Of a DNA stretch of 64,000 bases, positions 8,390 to 17,963 are shown in pieces (within the stretch, counting starts at the first letter, position 1; each line of letters opens with the position of its first letter). The notes beneath the pieces are model-generated. The model had not been told where the DNA came from. It made no database searches and saw only the letters and a list, made by a program, of their open reading frames with translations. Source of the stretch: Pseudomonas botevensis. GTDB taxonomy: Bacteria; Pseudomonadota; Gammaproteobacteria; Pseudomonadales; Pseudomonadaceae. The stretch spans positions 1-64,000 of the forward strand of contig NZ_JAHTKI010000005.1 of the NCBI RefSeq assembly GCF_019145475.1, written 5' to 3'. Made by a program: the position numbers and the translations under genes.

Positions 8390-8636
8390 ATTTAATCCTC
8401 CGTGAACCAGGGCGAACCGACCCTCAGAGCTTAGACGGCATCCGCAAAACAGGAGGGTCGGAACAGGGCGATTGAATTCGTGGGAAACCCCGGATGGCTT
8501 TTGTAGTTTCGGTGGGCAACACGCGTGGGAAATCGTTCGCTCGCTGCGCAGCTTTGCGTCCAAGTTTGGCCGAAACGCCGTTATCTCTGTGCTGAAGCTC
8601 TCGCTAGACTCCAAGCTCATCCAGGAGAAAGCCGTC
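8390..8636. promoter_or_regulatory. Divergent spacer fadE / transglutaminase-like gene
   Basis: This 247-bp stretch has no credible gene and must hold both promoters. It contains the partial palindrome GTTTGGCCGAAAC (8564-8576). I could not assign clear -10/-35 boxes. Confidence 0.4.
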
Positions 8637-9308
8637 ATGCGCGAGTATTTGAGTCCCGGCCGCTTCATCGATAGTGACCACCCCGCCGTAGTGGAGTTCG
8701 CCGAGCAACATCGAGGCGCGAGTCGTGATCCGCGCGCGCAGGCGGTCAGTCTTTACTACGCGGTGCGCGAGGCGGTGCGCTACAACCCGTATACCTTCAG
8801 CCGTGACCCGGATACCTTGCGCGGCAGTTATGCCCTGGCCACTGCAGAGAGTTACTGCGTGCCCAAGGCCACGTTGCTCGCCGGTTGCGCGCGGCATTGC
8901 GGGATCGCCGCGCGCATCGGTCTGGCAGATGTGCGCAATCACCTGTCGACTCCGCGTCTTCTGGAGCTGCTGCGCAGCGACGTATTCGCCATGCACGGCT
9001 ACACCGAACTGTTTCTCGACGGTCGCTGGGTCAAGGCCACGCCGGCGTTCAACCAGAAACTCTGCGATCTGTTCAATGTGGCGCCGCTGGAATTCGACGG
9101 GATCAATGACAGCGTGTTCCATCCGTTCAACCGCGATGGCGCGCAGTTGATGGAGTACCTGATCGACCACGGCCAGTTCGCCGATGTGCCGCAGGCTTTC
9201 TTCTTCGAACACCTGGAAAAGTGCTATCCGCACCTGTTCGGCGATCAGCAGCCGCAACTGTTGGGCGATATGCAGAGTGATCTGCCGTGTGATGTCAGCC
9301 GGGGCTGA
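8637..9308 (+). CDS. Transglutaminase-like cysteine protease-fold protein
   Basis: A 223-residue cytoplasmic protein of the bacterial transglutaminase-like superfamily. The region SYCVPKATLLAGCARHCGIA carries the probable nucleophile Cys74 and the typical helix after it; His120 in MHGYTELFLDG is the expected second catalytic residue. The third (Asp) position is less clear, as the strand reads VKATPAFN. AGGAGA lies 8 nt before the ATG; an upstream in-frame extension to 8472 lacks support. Members of this group are usually proteases or amidases rather than cross-linking enzymes. Substrate unknown. Confidence 0.85.
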   Translation: MREYLSPGRFIDSDHPAVVEFAEQHRGASRDPRAQAVSLYYAVREAVRYNPYTFSRDPDTLRGSYALATAESYCVPKATLLAGCARHCGIAARIGLADVRNHLSTPRLLELLRSDVFAMHGYTELFLDGRWVKATPAFNQKLCDLFNVAPLEFDGINDSVFHPFNRDGAQLMEYLIDHGQFADVPQAFFFEHLEKCYPHLFGDQQPQLLGDMQSDLPCDVSRG

Positions 9309-9351
9309 TCCGGCGTATGCTGCCCGCCCACTCATTGGAAAAGAGGCGGTC

Positions 9352-9975
9352 ATGCTGAAGATCTGGGGTCGCAAGAATTCGTCGAACGTAAGGAAACCGC
9401 TGTGGGCCGCCGAGGAGCTTGGGCTGGCTTACGAAGCGATCGACGCCGGTGGCGCGTTCGGTGTGGTCGACACGCCCGAGTACCGGGCGATGAACCCGAA
9501 CGGTCGAGTGCCGGTCATCGAAGACGACGGCTTTGTGTTGTGGGAGTCCAACGCCATCGTCCGCTACCTGTTGGCCCGGCATGCGGCCAATACCCCTTGG
9601 TATCCGGCGGATCTGCAAGCCCGCGCCATCGCTGACAAGTGGATGGACTGGACCACCTCGAGTTTTGCCGGGCCGTTCCGCACGGTGTTCTGGGGCGTTC
9701 TGCGCACGCCGGCGGACAAGCAGGACTGGCCGGCGATTCACGCTGCGACCAAGGAATGTGAGGCGCTGCTGGCGATGGCCGATCAGGCGCTTGCCCGTCA
9801 GCCGTACCTGTCCGGAAGCGAAATCGGCATGGGCGACATTCCGCTGGGCAGTTTCATTTATGCCTGGTTCGAAATGCCTATCGAGCGTTCGTCGCTGCCG
9901 CATCTGGAGGCGTGGTACGCGCGGCTGAAGCAGCGTCCAGCCTATAAAAAGGCTGTCATGACCGCGTTGACTTAA
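9352..9975 (+). CDS. Glutathione S-transferase
   Basis: A 207-residue cytosolic GST. The N-terminal thioredoxin-fold domain has KIWGRKNSSNVRKPLW (the Ser/Asn motif that activates glutathione), cis-Pro in GRVPVI and the glutathione-binding ESNAIVRYL; the C-terminal helical domain follows from about residue 85. AAGAGG precedes the ATG. It lies 43 bp after the transglutaminase-like gene and is probably cotranscribed. The specific electrophile is unknown. Confidence 0.94.
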   Translation: MLKIWGRKNSSNVRKPLWAAEELGLAYEAIDAGGAFGVVDTPEYRAMNPNGRVPVIEDDGFVLWESNAIVRYLLARHAANTPWYPADLQARAIADKWMDWTTSSFAGPFRTVFWGVLRTPADKQDWPAIHAATKECEALLAMADQALARQPYLSGSEIGMGDIPLGSFIYAWFEMPIERSSLPHLEAWYARLKQRPAYKKAVMTALT

Positions 9976-10106
9976 TACCTACTATCGACACGCTTGACTG
10001 TACTTGTGCGGCGGCGGCAAGCACCATTGCGCTCGGACGCCGTGGTTGTTTCCCTCGCCGCACGCCCTTATCTATCCTTTTCATTCTTTCTTGGCGTAAA
10101 TCAGAT

Positions 10107-11039
10107 ATGAGTTCCGCTCTGTCCATCCGGCAGCTAACCAAAACCTACGGCAACGGGTTCCAGGCCTTGAGTGGTATCGATCTGGACGTCGCCGAGGGTG
10201 ACTTCTTCGCCTTGCTCGGCCCCAACGGCGCCGGCAAATCCACGACCATCGGCATTCTCTCGACCCTGGTGAACAAGACCAGCGGCTCGGTGAATATCTT
10301 TGGTAATGACCTGGACAAGAACCCCGCCGCGCTCAAGCGCTCGATTGGCGTGGTGCCCCAGGAATTCAATTTCAACCAGTTCGAAAAGACCTTCGATATC
10401 GTCGTGACCCAGGCCGGCTACTACGGCATTCCGGCGAAAGTCGCCAAGGAGCGCGCCGAACAGTACCTGACCCAGCTCGGCCTGTGGGACAAGCGCGATG
10501 TGCCGTCGCGTTCGTTGTCCGGCGGGATGAAGCGTCGTCTGATGATCGCCCGCGCGCTGGTGCATGAGCCGCGCCTGTTGATCCTCGACGAACCGACTGC
10601 CGGGGTCGATATCGAACTGCGCCGTTCGATGTGGACGTTCCTCACCGAACTGAACCAGAAAGGCATCACCATCATCCTCACCACGCATTACCTGGAAGAG
10701 GCTGAGCAGTTGTGCCGCAACATCGGCATCATCGACCACGGCACGATTGTCGAGAACACCAGCATGCGTCAGTTGCTCGGCCAACTGCATGTGGAAACCT
10801 TCCTGCTCGATCTGAAAAACGGCTTGGGCGCCGCGCCGCAACTGGCCGGTTATCCGGCTCGCCTGCTCGACGGCCATACCCTGGAAGTGCAGGTCGACAA
10901 GTCCATGGGCATTACCGCGCTGTTCGGCCAACTGGCCCTGCAGAACATCGAAGTGTTGAGCCTGCGTAACAAAACCAATCGCCTCGAGGAGCTGTTCGTG
11001 TCCCTGGTGGAGAAAAATCTGTCGAAGGTGGCGGTATGA
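10107..11039 (+). CDS. ABC transporter ATPase, YadG type
   Basis: A 310-residue ATP-binding subunit. Walker A GPNGAGKST (about residues 41-49), signature SLSGGMKRR, Walker B LLILDEPTAGVD and the switch His in TTHYLEE are all intact. It powers the ABC-2 permease encoded next, whose start overlaps its stop (ATGA). The pair resembles E. coli YadG/YadH; the exported substrate is not established. Confidence 0.94.
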   Translation: MSSALSIRQLTKTYGNGFQALSGIDLDVAEGDFFALLGPNGAGKSTTIGILSTLVNKTSGSVNIFGNDLDKNPAALKRSIGVVPQEFNFNQFEKTFDIVVTQAGYYGIPAKVAKERAEQYLTQLGLWDKRDVPSRSLSGGMKRRLMIARALVHEPRLLILDEPTAGVDIELRRSMWTFLTELNQKGITIILTTHYLEEAEQLCRNIGIIDHGTIVENTSMRQLLGQLHVETFLLDLKNGLGAAPQLAGYPARLLDGHTLEVQVDKSMGITALFGQLALQNIEVLSLRNKTNRLEELFVSLVEKNLSKVAV

Positions 11040-11815
11040 GTTCCGAGTTCGGCCCTAACCTCGTTGCCCTCAATACCATCGTTTACCGCGAGGTCCGCCG
11101 GTTCACCCGGATCTGGCCGCAGACGCTGCTGCCGCCGGCAATCACCATGGTTCTGTACTTCGTGATCTTCGGCAATCTGATCGGCCGGCAGATCGGCGAC
11201 ATGGGTGGCTTCACCTACATGGAGTACATCGTGCCGGGGTTGATCATGATGTCGGTGATCACCAACTCCTATGGCAACGTGGTGTCGAGTTTCTTCGGCA
11301 GCAAGTTTCAGCGCTCCATCGAGGAATTGATGGTGTCGCCGGTTTCGCCGCACACCATTCTGATCGGCTACACCCTTGGCGGTGTTCTGCGTGGTTTGAT
11401 GGTCGGCGTCATCGTGACGCTGTTGTCGCTGTTTTTCACGCATCTGCAGGTGCATCACCTGGGGGTGACCATCCTGGTGGTGGTGCTGACGGCGACGATT
11501 TTCTCGCTGCTGGGTTTCATCAACGCCGTGTTTGCCCGCAACTTCGATGATATTTCGATCATTCCGACGTTTGTCCTGACGCCGCTGACGTATCTGGGTG
11601 GGGTGTTTTATTCGATCACTCTGTTGCCGCCGTTCTGGCAGACGGTGTCGCTGGCCAACCCTGTGCTACATATGGTCAATGCGTTCCGCTACGGCATTTT
11701 GGGGGTGTCGGATATCCGTATCGGGATTGCGATTACGTTCATGCTGGTGGCGACGGTGGTGTTGTATTTCGGGTGTGCGCGGTTGTTGGTGAGTGGGCGC
11801 GGGATGCGGACCTGA
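11036..11815 (+). CDS. ABC-2 type permease, YadH type
   Basis: A 259-residue inner-membrane protein with six predicted helices of the ABC-2 family, with the conserved EELMVSPVSP cytoplasmic stretch near residue 98 and a C-terminal LANPVLHMVNAFRYG motif. Overlap of 4 bp with the ATPase gene indicates translational coupling. Confidence 0.94.
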   Translation: MSSEFGPNLVALNTIVYREVRRFTRIWPQTLLPPAITMVLYFVIFGNLIGRQIGDMGGFTYMEYIVPGLIMMSVITNSYGNVVSSFFGSKFQRSIEELMVSPVSPHTILIGYTLGGVLRGLMVGVIVTLLSLFFTHLQVHHLGVTILVVVLTATIFSLLGFINAVFARNFDDISIIPTFVLTPLTYLGGVFYSITLLPPFWQTVSLANPVLHMVNAFRYGILGVSDIRIGIAITFMLVATVVLYFGCARLLVSGRGMRT

Positions 11816-11817
11816 TT

Positions 11818-11861
11818 GCGGCCTTCGGGCCAACCGGGTTCTGGCAGGTGTACACATTCTT
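11818..11861. repeat. 44-bp dispersed repeat, copy 2
   Basis: It starts 3 nt after the YadH-type stop codon and matches 244-287 with four mismatches. Confidence 0.8.
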
Positions 11862-11886
11862 CGCTCCGCACCAATCCCATCCCATA

Positions 11887-11918
11887 AAAAACGGCCTCCT
11901 ATCTGGAGGCCGTTTTGC
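11887..11918. terminator. Bidirectional intrinsic terminator
   Basis: Stem AAAACGGCCTCC / GGAGGCCGTTTT with loop TATCT, between two convergent genes. Confidence 0.93.
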
Positions 11919-11920
11919 AT

Positions 11921-12439
11921 TTATCCCATTCGACTTTTCTTGCGCCGCGCCCATTGCCGGGCTACCCACCAGCGCCAGTACATCATGACCAGGCAATAGG
12001 CGAGGGCGCCGAGTGCGAGGCCGACGACCACCGAGCCGAGCAGAAACGGTTGCCACAACGTCGAGAGTTCGCCGCTGATCCATTCCCAGGTCAGTTCGTC
12101 AGGCAGGCTGCGGGCGGGGATGTTCATCAGCCAGGCACCGGCCTGGTAGGTGCAGAAAAACACGGCCGGCATGGTGATCGGGTTGGTCAGCCAGACCAGG
12201 CTGACGGCGATCGGCATGTTGCCGCGCACCATGATCGCCAGGGTGGCGGCCACCAGCATTTGGGCGGGGATCGGCAGAAACGCGGCAAACAGGCCGACGC
12301 CCATGGCGCGGGCGACCGAGTGCCGGTTGAGGTGCCAGAGGTTCGGGTCATGCAGCAGCTTGCCGAGAAAGCGTAAGGATTTGTGTTCCCTGATGCTCGT
12401 CGGGTCGGGCATGTAACGTTTGAATAAGCGCCGGGGCAT
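11921..12439 (-). CDS. DUF2062 membrane protein
   Basis: A 172-residue inner-membrane protein with three to four hydrophobic helices and the DUF2062 pattern (GLFAAFLPIPAQM, then NPITMPAVF). A short N-terminal basic segment begins MPRRLFKRY. The ATG at 12439 is used, with GAGAAG upstream. It is divergent from comEC, as in other pseudomonads. No biochemical function is known to me. Confidence 0.9.
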   Translation of the reverse strand: MPRRLFKRYMPDPTSIREHKSLRFLGKLLHDPNLWHLNRHSVARAMGVGLFAAFLPIPAQMLVAATLAIMVRGNMPIAVSLVWLTNPITMPAVFFCTYQAGAWLMNIPARSLPDELTWEWISGELSTLWQPFLLGSVVVGLALGALAYCLVMMYWRWWVARQWARRKKSRMG

Positions 12440-12542
12440 AAGGCTTCTCGGTCGGTTAAGGCGGCAAGTATGTCTGGATTCTAAAAGTCGCCCATTCAGA
12501 CTTTGTGACAATTGTTGACGACGTCGCTGCCCGATTCCCGCT

Positions 12543-14810
12543 ATGCCTGATGACGGGACTCTCAAGGACGGGCTTATGCGCACAGGGATGATGGCGCTGG
12601 CAGTCGGTCTGCTGGCCCCGGTTTTTTTGCCGGCCTTGCCGCCGGTCGGGCTTTTGTGGGTGTTGCCGGTGGTGGCGTTGATGCTGCTGCCGTTTCGCAG
12701 CTATCCGCTGGCTTTGCTGTTGTTCGGGTTTACCTGGGCGTGTGTGGGTGCGCAGTGGGCATTGAACGATCGTCTGCCCCGGGCGCTGGACGGCGAGACT
12801 CGCTGGGTCGAAGGCCGGGTGGTCGGTTTGCCGCAGAACAGCGAGGGAGTGGTGCGATTCGAGCTGGCCGATGCGCGCTCGCGTCACGAAAAGCTGCCAG
12901 GCCTGATGCGTCTGGCCTGGTACGCGGGGCCACCGGTCAATAGCGGCGAGCGCTGGCGTCTGGCGGTCAAGCTCAAGCGGCCGGGTGGTCTGCTCAATCC
13001 CGACGCGTTCGACTACGAAGCCTGGCTGCTCGCGCAACGTATCGGCGCCACCGGTACGGTGAAGGACGGCCAGCGGCTGGCCGCTGCGCAGTGGGCCTGG
13101 CGTGACAGTCTGCGGCAGCGTTTGCTTGAGGTGGACGCCCAGGGGCGTGGTGCGGCGTTGGCGGCGCTGGTGCTCGGCGATGGTTCGGGGCTCAGTCGCG
13201 AGGACTGGCAGGTCTTGCAGGACACCGGAACCGTGCATCTGCTGGTGATTTCCGGGCAGCACATCGCCCTGTTGGCGGCCGTGATGTATGGGTTGGTGGC
13301 CGGCCTGGCCCGGCTCGGTTGGTGGCCGCGAAGCTGGCCCTGGTTGCCTTGGGCCTGTGGCTCGGCGTTCGCTGCTGCATTGGGATATGGCCTGCTGGCC
13401 GGCTTCGATGTGCCGGTTCAACGGGCGTGCGTGATGGTCGCGCTGGTACTGCTGTGGCGTTTGCGTTTCCGCCACTTGGGGGCCTGGTGGCCGCTGTTGC
13501 TGGCGTTCGACGGGGTGCTGTTGATAGATCCGCTTGCGAGTCTGCGGCCGGGATTGTGGTTGTCCTTTGCGGCGGTGGCGATCCTGATTTTTACCTTCGG
13601 CGGTCGCCTGGGGCCGTGGCGCTGGTGGCAGACCTGGACGCGGGCGCAGTGGCTGATCGCGATCGGTTTGTGCCCGGTGTTGCTGGCCTTGAGTCTGCCG
13701 ATCAGTCTCAGTGGGCCGTTTGCCAACTTGTTGGCGGTGCCCTGGGTCAGTTTGCTGGTGTTGCCGGCGGCGCTGCTGGGCTGCCTGTTGCTGTGGGTGC
13801 CTTGGGTTGGCGAAGGTCTGCTGTGGCTGGCCGGCGGTCTGATCGACTGGCTGTTCATCGTGCTGGCGCAGATTGCCGGGCGCTGGCCGGCGTGGATCCC
13901 GCCGAGCATTCCGGGGTGGGTCTGGGCGCTGGGTTGCCTCGGTGCGTTTCTATTAATGTTGCCGCGTGGTGTGCCGTTGCGGCCATTGGGCTGGCCGTTG
14001 TTGTTGATTCTGACGCTGCCGCCCCGTGAGCGACTGGCAGAAGGCGTGGCCGATGTCTGGCAACTCGATGTCGGCCAGGGCCTGGCGATCCTGATCCGCA
14101 CCCGTCATCACACGTTGCTGTATGACGCGGGGCCGCGATTCGGCGATCTCGATATCGGCGAACGGGTGGTGCTGCCGGCGTTGCGCAAGCTTGGCGTCGA
14201 ACGTCTCGATCTGATGTTGCTCAGTCATGCCGACGCCGACCATGCCGGCGGGGCGCTGGCCGTGGCGCGCGGTTTGCCGCCCCGACGGGTGATCAGCGGC
14301 GACCCGCCAGGACTGCCGCTCGAACTCCACGCCGAAGCCTGCGAGAGCGGGCGGCGATGGCAGTGGGACGGCGTCCGCTTCGAACTGTGGCAATGGTCCA
14401 GGGCCCACGACAGCAATCAGCGCTCCTGCGTATTGCAGATTGAGGCCAACGGCGAGCGACTGCTGCTGACCGGGGATATCGACACCGCTGCCGAACGCGT
14501 GCTGCTGGAGAGTCCGCTGGCCGTGCCCACGCAATGGTTGCAGGCGCCGCACCATGGCAGCCGCAGCTCGTCCTCGATGGCCCTGCTCAACGTGTTGCGC
14601 CCGCATGCCGTGCTGATTTCCCGGGGGCACGGCAACTCGTTCGGTCATCCACATCCGATGGTCATGGCCCGTTATCGCAAACACGGGCTGACGATTCATG
14701 ACAGCGCCGAGCAGGGTGCCATTCATCTGCAACTGGGGCGCTTTCAGGCGGCCCGGACGATGCGCCAGCAGCGCCGGTTCTGGCGCGTTGCAGAGCTGTC
14801 GAACCCTTGA
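12543..14810 (+). CDS. comEC: ComEC/Rec2 DNA-uptake channel protein
   Basis: A 755-residue inner-membrane protein, full length for ComEC. Order: N-terminal helices, the DUF4131/OB-like periplasmic domain (about residues 60-180), the competence-domain membrane core beginning near HLLVISGQHIALLAAV, and a C-terminal metallo-beta-lactamase-like domain from about residue 500 with LLSHADADHAGG and HHGSRSS metal-binding motifs. It carries single-stranded DNA into the cytoplasm in natural transformation. An alternative start is the ATG at 12576. All nuclease-like motifs look intact. Confidence 0.93.
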   Translation: MPDDGTLKDGLMRTGMMALAVGLLAPVFLPALPPVGLLWVLPVVALMLLPFRSYPLALLLFGFTWACVGAQWALNDRLPRALDGETRWVEGRVVGLPQNSEGVVRFELADARSRHEKLPGLMRLAWYAGPPVNSGERWRLAVKLKRPGGLLNPDAFDYEAWLLAQRIGATGTVKDGQRLAAAQWAWRDSLRQRLLEVDAQGRGAALAALVLGDGSGLSREDWQVLQDTGTVHLLVISGQHIALLAAVMYGLVAGLARLGWWPRSWPWLPWACGSAFAAALGYGLLAGFDVPVQRACVMVALVLLWRLRFRHLGAWWPLLLAFDGVLLIDPLASLRPGLWLSFAAVAILIFTFGGRLGPWRWWQTWTRAQWLIAIGLCPVLLALSLPISLSGPFANLLAVPWVSLLVLPAALLGCLLLWVPWVGEGLLWLAGGLIDWLFIVLAQIAGRWPAWIPPSIPGWVWALGCLGAFLLMLPRGVPLRPLGWPLLLILTLPPRERLAEGVADVWQLDVGQGLAILIRTRHHTLLYDAGPRFGDLDIGERVVLPALRKLGVERLDLMLLSHADADHAGGALAVARGLPPRRVISGDPPGLPLELHAEACESGRRWQWDGVRFELWQWSRAHDSNQRSCVLQIEANGERLLLTGDIDTAAERVLLESPLAVPTQWLQAPHHGSRSSSSMALLNVLRPHAVLISRGHGNSFGHPHPMVMARYRKHGLTIHDSAEQGAIHLQLGRFQAARTMRQQRRFWRVAELSNP

Positions 14811-14921
14811 GAACGCCTGTTCATGGGCGATGCGGGGACGACATCACGGTCGTCGGAGCGGCGGGTCTTTATCGTGGATCGGTATGCTAAAGTGGCGCAC
14901 TTTTTCGAGGGGGCTGTCACT

Positions 14922-15557
14922 GTGTGGGAATTGGTCAAATCCGGCGGCTGGATGATGTTGCCGATCATTCTGAGTTCCGTCGCCGCCATGGCGATCGTCG
15001 CCGAGCGCCTGTGGACCCTGCGCGCCAGTCGCGTGACTCCGGAGCATCTGCTGGGTCAGGTCTGGGTGTGGATCAAGGACAAGCAGCTCAACAAGGAAAA
15101 ACTCAAGGAATTGCGCGCCAACTCGCCGCTGGGTGAAATCCTCGCCGCCGGTCTGGCCAACTCCAAACATGGTCGCGAGATCATGAAGGAGTGCATCGAA
15201 GAGGCCGCTGCCCGGGTCATCCATGAACTGGAGCGCTACGTCAATGCGCTGGGCACCATCGCCGCCATGGCGCCGTTGTTGGGCCTGTTGGGTACGGTGC
15301 TGGGCATGATCGATATTTTCAGTGCGTTCACCGGTTCCGGCATGACCACCAATGCATCGGTACTGGCCGGCGGTATCTCCAAGGCGCTGATCACCACCGC
15401 TGCGGGCCTGATGGTCGGTATTCCGTCGGTGTTCTTCCATCGGTTCCTGCAACGGCGCATCGATGAGCTGGTGGTGGGCATGGAGCAGGAAGCGATCAAA
15501 CTGGTCGAAGTGGTGCAGGGCGACCGTGACGTCGACCTGGCCGAGGGCAAAGCGTGA
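14922..15557 (+). CDS. exbB: MotA/TolQ/ExbB proton-channel protein
   Basis: A 211-residue inner-membrane protein with three helices. The conserved GTIAAMAPLLGLLGTVLGM segment near residue 108 and the final GISKALITTAAGLMVGIPSV helix are those of ExbB/TolQ. With its ExbD partner it converts proton flow into work on a periplasmic or TonB-like partner. GAGGGGG lies 7 nt before the GTG start; the frame opens further upstream but without a site. The pair sits directly before lpxK, as in other Pseudomonas, so a role in envelope biology rather than iron uptake is possible. Confidence 0.92.
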   Translation: MWELVKSGGWMMLPIILSSVAAMAIVAERLWTLRASRVTPEHLLGQVWVWIKDKQLNKEKLKELRANSPLGEILAAGLANSKHGREIMKECIEEAAARVIHELERYVNALGTIAAMAPLLGLLGTVLGMIDIFSAFTGSGMTTNASVLAGGISKALITTAAGLMVGIPSVFFHRFLQRRIDELVVGMEQEAIKLVEVVQGDRDVDLAEGKA

Positions 15558-15982
15558 AATTCCGTCGCAAGCCTCGGGAAACCGTGGACATCAACCTCGC
15601 GTCGCTGATCGACGTGGTGTTCATCCTGCTGCTGTTTTTCGTCGTGACCACCACGTTCACCCGCGAAACCCAGTTGCGCGTCGATCTGCCGGAAGCGGTC
15701 AGCGGCTCGCCGGCCGAGGATCAGCAGGTCAAGCAACTGGACGTGGCCATCAGCGCCGAAGGCGTGTTTTCGGTGAATAACAAAATTCTGCCGAAAAACG
15801 ATCTGGCGACCCTGATGGAAGCCATGCAGAAGGAAGCCAACGGCGACACCAACATGCCGTTGTCGATCAGTGCCGATGGCAAGACCCAGCATCAATCGGT
15901 GATCACCGCCATGGACGCGGCCGGCAAGCTCGGTTTCAGCCATTTGCGCATGACCACGGTCGAGGCGGCGCCTAAATCCTGA
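15554..15982 (+). CDS. exbD: ExbD/TolR-family protein
   Basis: A 142-residue protein with a short basic cytoplasmic N-terminus, one transmembrane helix with the essential Asp ([18 protein letters not shown]), and a periplasmic domain. It starts at GTG overlapping the ExbB-type stop (GTGA) and its own stop overlaps the lpxK ATG. Confidence 0.93.
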   Translation: MKFRRKPRETVDINLASLIDVVFILLLFFVVTTTFTRETQLRVDLPEAVSGSPAEDQQVKQLDVAISAEGVFSVNNKILPKNDLATLMEAMQKEANGDTNMPLSISADGKTQHQSVITAMDAAGKLGFSHLRMTTVEAAPKS

Positions 15983-16992
15983 TGGCCATGTCCGATCGTT
16001 TGCTCGCCGCGTGGTATCAGGGACATCCGGCCCTGAGCCTGTTGCGGCCGCTGGAGTGGTTGTATCGCCGTGTGGTCGCCGGCAAGCGCCAGCGCTTTCT
16101 CGACGGCGAGGGCGAGATCTTTCAATCGCCGGTGCCGGTGATCGTGGTTGGCAATATCACCGTTGGCGGCACCGGCAAGACACCGATGATCCTGTGGCTG
16201 ATCGAGCACTGCCGACGCCGGGGCCTGCGGGTCGGGGTGGTCAGTCGTGGCTACGGCGCCAAACCGCCGCAATTGCCGTGGCGGGTCGCTGCCGATCAAA
16301 GTGCCGACATCGCCGGTGACGAACCGTTGCTGATCGTGCAGCGCACCGACGTGCCGCTGGTGATCGACCCCAATCGCGGCGCCGCCGTCAAAGCCTTGCT
16401 CGACAGCGAACCGCTGGACCTGATCCTGTCCGATGACGGCATGCAGCATTACCGTCTGGCGCGGGATCTGGAGCTGGTGCTGATCGACGCCGCCCGTGGC
16501 CTGGGCAACAAACGCTGCCTGCCCGCCGGGCCGCTGCGCGAGCCGGTCGAGCGCCTGCAAAGCGTCGACGGGGTGCTGTTCAATGGCGCCACGGCTGATC
16601 GCGACGACGGCTTCGCGTTCCGCCTGCAACCCTCGGCGCTGATCAACCTGCGCAGCGGCGAACGCCGACCGGTCGAGCATTTCCCCGCCGGCCAGGCCGT
16701 GCATGCGGTGGCCGGGATCGGCAATCCGCAACGTTTCTTCAATACCCTCGAAGCGCTAGACTGGCGGCCCGTGCCCCATGCGTTTGCCGACCATGCTGAA
16801 TACAGCGTGCAGGCCTTGAGTTTCACCCCGTCATTGCCGCTGGTGATGACCGAAAAGGACGCGGTGAAGTGCCGCGCCTTTGCGGCTGCCGACTGGTGGT
16901 ATCTGGCGGTCGATGCCGTGCCGTCGCCGGCCTTCGTGGCCTGGTTCGATACCCAGTTGATGCGCCTGTTGCCGGATCGTCTTTTGCCTTAA
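15982..16992 (+). CDS. lpxK: Tetraacyldisaccharide 4'-kinase LpxK
   Basis: A 336-residue inner-membrane-associated kinase that phosphorylates the lipid A disaccharide to give lipid IVA. Walker [13 protein letters not shown] spans about residues 57-68; [14 protein letters not shown] carries the catalytic Asp region. The ATG overlaps the exbD-type stop by one base (TGATG), so translation is coupled; a second ATG lies 6 nt further. Confidence 0.97.
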   Translation: MAMSDRLLAAWYQGHPALSLLRPLEWLYRRVVAGKRQRFLDGEGEIFQSPVPVIVVGNITVGGTGKTPMILWLIEHCRRRGLRVGVVSRGYGAKPPQLPWRVAADQSADIAGDEPLLIVQRTDVPLVIDPNRGAAVKALLDSEPLDLILSDDGMQHYRLARDLELVLIDAARGLGNKRCLPAGPLREPVERLQSVDGVLFNGATADRDDGFAFRLQPSALINLRSGERRPVEHFPAGQAVHAVAGIGNPQRFFNTLEALDWRPVPHAFADHAEYSVQALSFTPSLPLVMTEKDAVKCRAFAAADWWYLAVDAVPSPAFVAWFDTQLMRLLPDRLLP

Positions 16993-17016
16993 TTCGTTTT
17001 TATCCAGGGAATGTTC

Positions 17017-17202
17017 ATGGACACCAAATTGCTCGACATCCTCGCCTGCCCGGTCTGCAAAGGCCCGCTCAAGCTCAGCGCCGACAAGACCGAACTGATC
17101 AGCAAGGGCGCAGGCCTGGCTTATCCGATCCGCGACGGCATCCCGGTGATGCTGGAAAGCGAAGCCCGCACCCTGACCACCGACGAGCGTCTGGATAAAT
17201 GA
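17017..17202 (+). CDS. ycaR: Trm112/YcaR-family small protein
   Basis: A 61-residue protein of the UPF0434/Trm112 family ([14 protein letters not shown], one CPVC pair; [12 protein letters not shown]-terminal strand). It sits between lpxK and kdsB, as in E. coli. CAGGGA is spaced 6 nt from the ATG at 17017 but abuts the ATG at 17011, so the second is preferred. The stop overlaps the kdsB start by 4 bp. Role not established. Confidence 0.92.
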   Translation: MDTKLLDILACPVCKGPLKLSADKTELISKGAGLAYPIRDGIPVMLESEARTLTTDERLDK

Positions 17203-17963
17203 CCACTGCGTTCACCGTTGTCATTCCATCGCGCTACGCTTCGACCCGTCTGCCGGGCAAGCCGCTGCTGGACATTGCCGGCAAGCCGATGATCCGGCAC
17301 GTCTGGGAACAGGCGAGCAAAAGCAGCGCCAGCCGCGTTGTAGTGGCGACCGATGATGCGCGCATCGTCGAGGCCTGCCAGGCATTCGGCGCCGAAGTGG
17401 TGCTGACCCGTGAAGACCACAATTCCGGTACCGACCGGCTGGCCGAAGTGGCCGCCAAACTGGGCCTGGCCCCTGATGCCATCGTGGTCAACGTCCAGGG
17501 CGACGAGCCGCTGATCCCGCCGAGCGTGATCGATCAGGTCGCCGCCAACCTCGCGGCCCACACCGAGGCGCGCATGGCGACCCTCGCCGAGCCGATCGAG
17601 GACGTGGCGACCCTGTTCAATCCCAACGTGGTCAAGGTCGTCAGCGACCTCAACGGTCTGGCGCTGACCTTCAGCCGCGCGACCTTGCCCTGGGCTCGCG
17701 ACGCGTTCGCCAAGAGCCGCGAAGCGCTGCCGGAAGGCGTGCCGTACCGTCGCCACATCGGCATTTATGCCTACCGCGCCGGTTTCCTGCATGACTTCGT
17801 GAGCTGGGGGCCGTGCTGGCTGGAAAACACTGAATCCCTCGAGCAATTGCGTGCCCTGTGGCACGGCGTGCGGATTCATGTGGCCGATGCGCTGATCGCG
17901 CCGCCGACCGGGGTCGACACCCCTGAAGACCTCGAGCGCGTTCGTCGCCTGTTGGGGGCCTGA
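17199..17963 (+). CDS. kdsB: CMP-Kdo synthetase KdsB
   Basis: A 254-residue cytoplasmic cytidylyltransferase (CTP + Kdo to CMP-Kdo), which activates Kdo for lipopolysaccharide inner core. The nucleotide-binding motif [16 protein letters not shown] begins at residue 9; [13 protein letters not shown] and [12 protein letters not shown] are also typical. Overlaps its neighbours by 4 bp and 1 bp. Confidence 0.97.
   Translation: MTTAFTVVIPSRYASTRLPGKPLLDIAGKPMIRHVWEQASKSSASRVVVATDDARIVEACQAFGAEVVLTREDHNSGTDRLAEVAAKLGLAPDAIVVNVQGDEPLIPPSVIDQVAANLAAHTEARMATLAEPIEDVATLFNPNVVKVVSDLNGLALTFSRATLPWARDAFAKSREALPEGVPYRRHIGIYAYRAGFLHDFVSWGPCWLENTESLEQLRALWHGVRIHVADALIAPPTGVDTPEDLERVRRLLGA

Noticed and set aside
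8564..8576. GTTTGGCCGAAAC as a PsrA fatty-acid operator before fadE
   Set aside because: The half-sites face the wrong way compared with the GAAAC-N4-GTTTC type PsrA box, so the match is not convincing.
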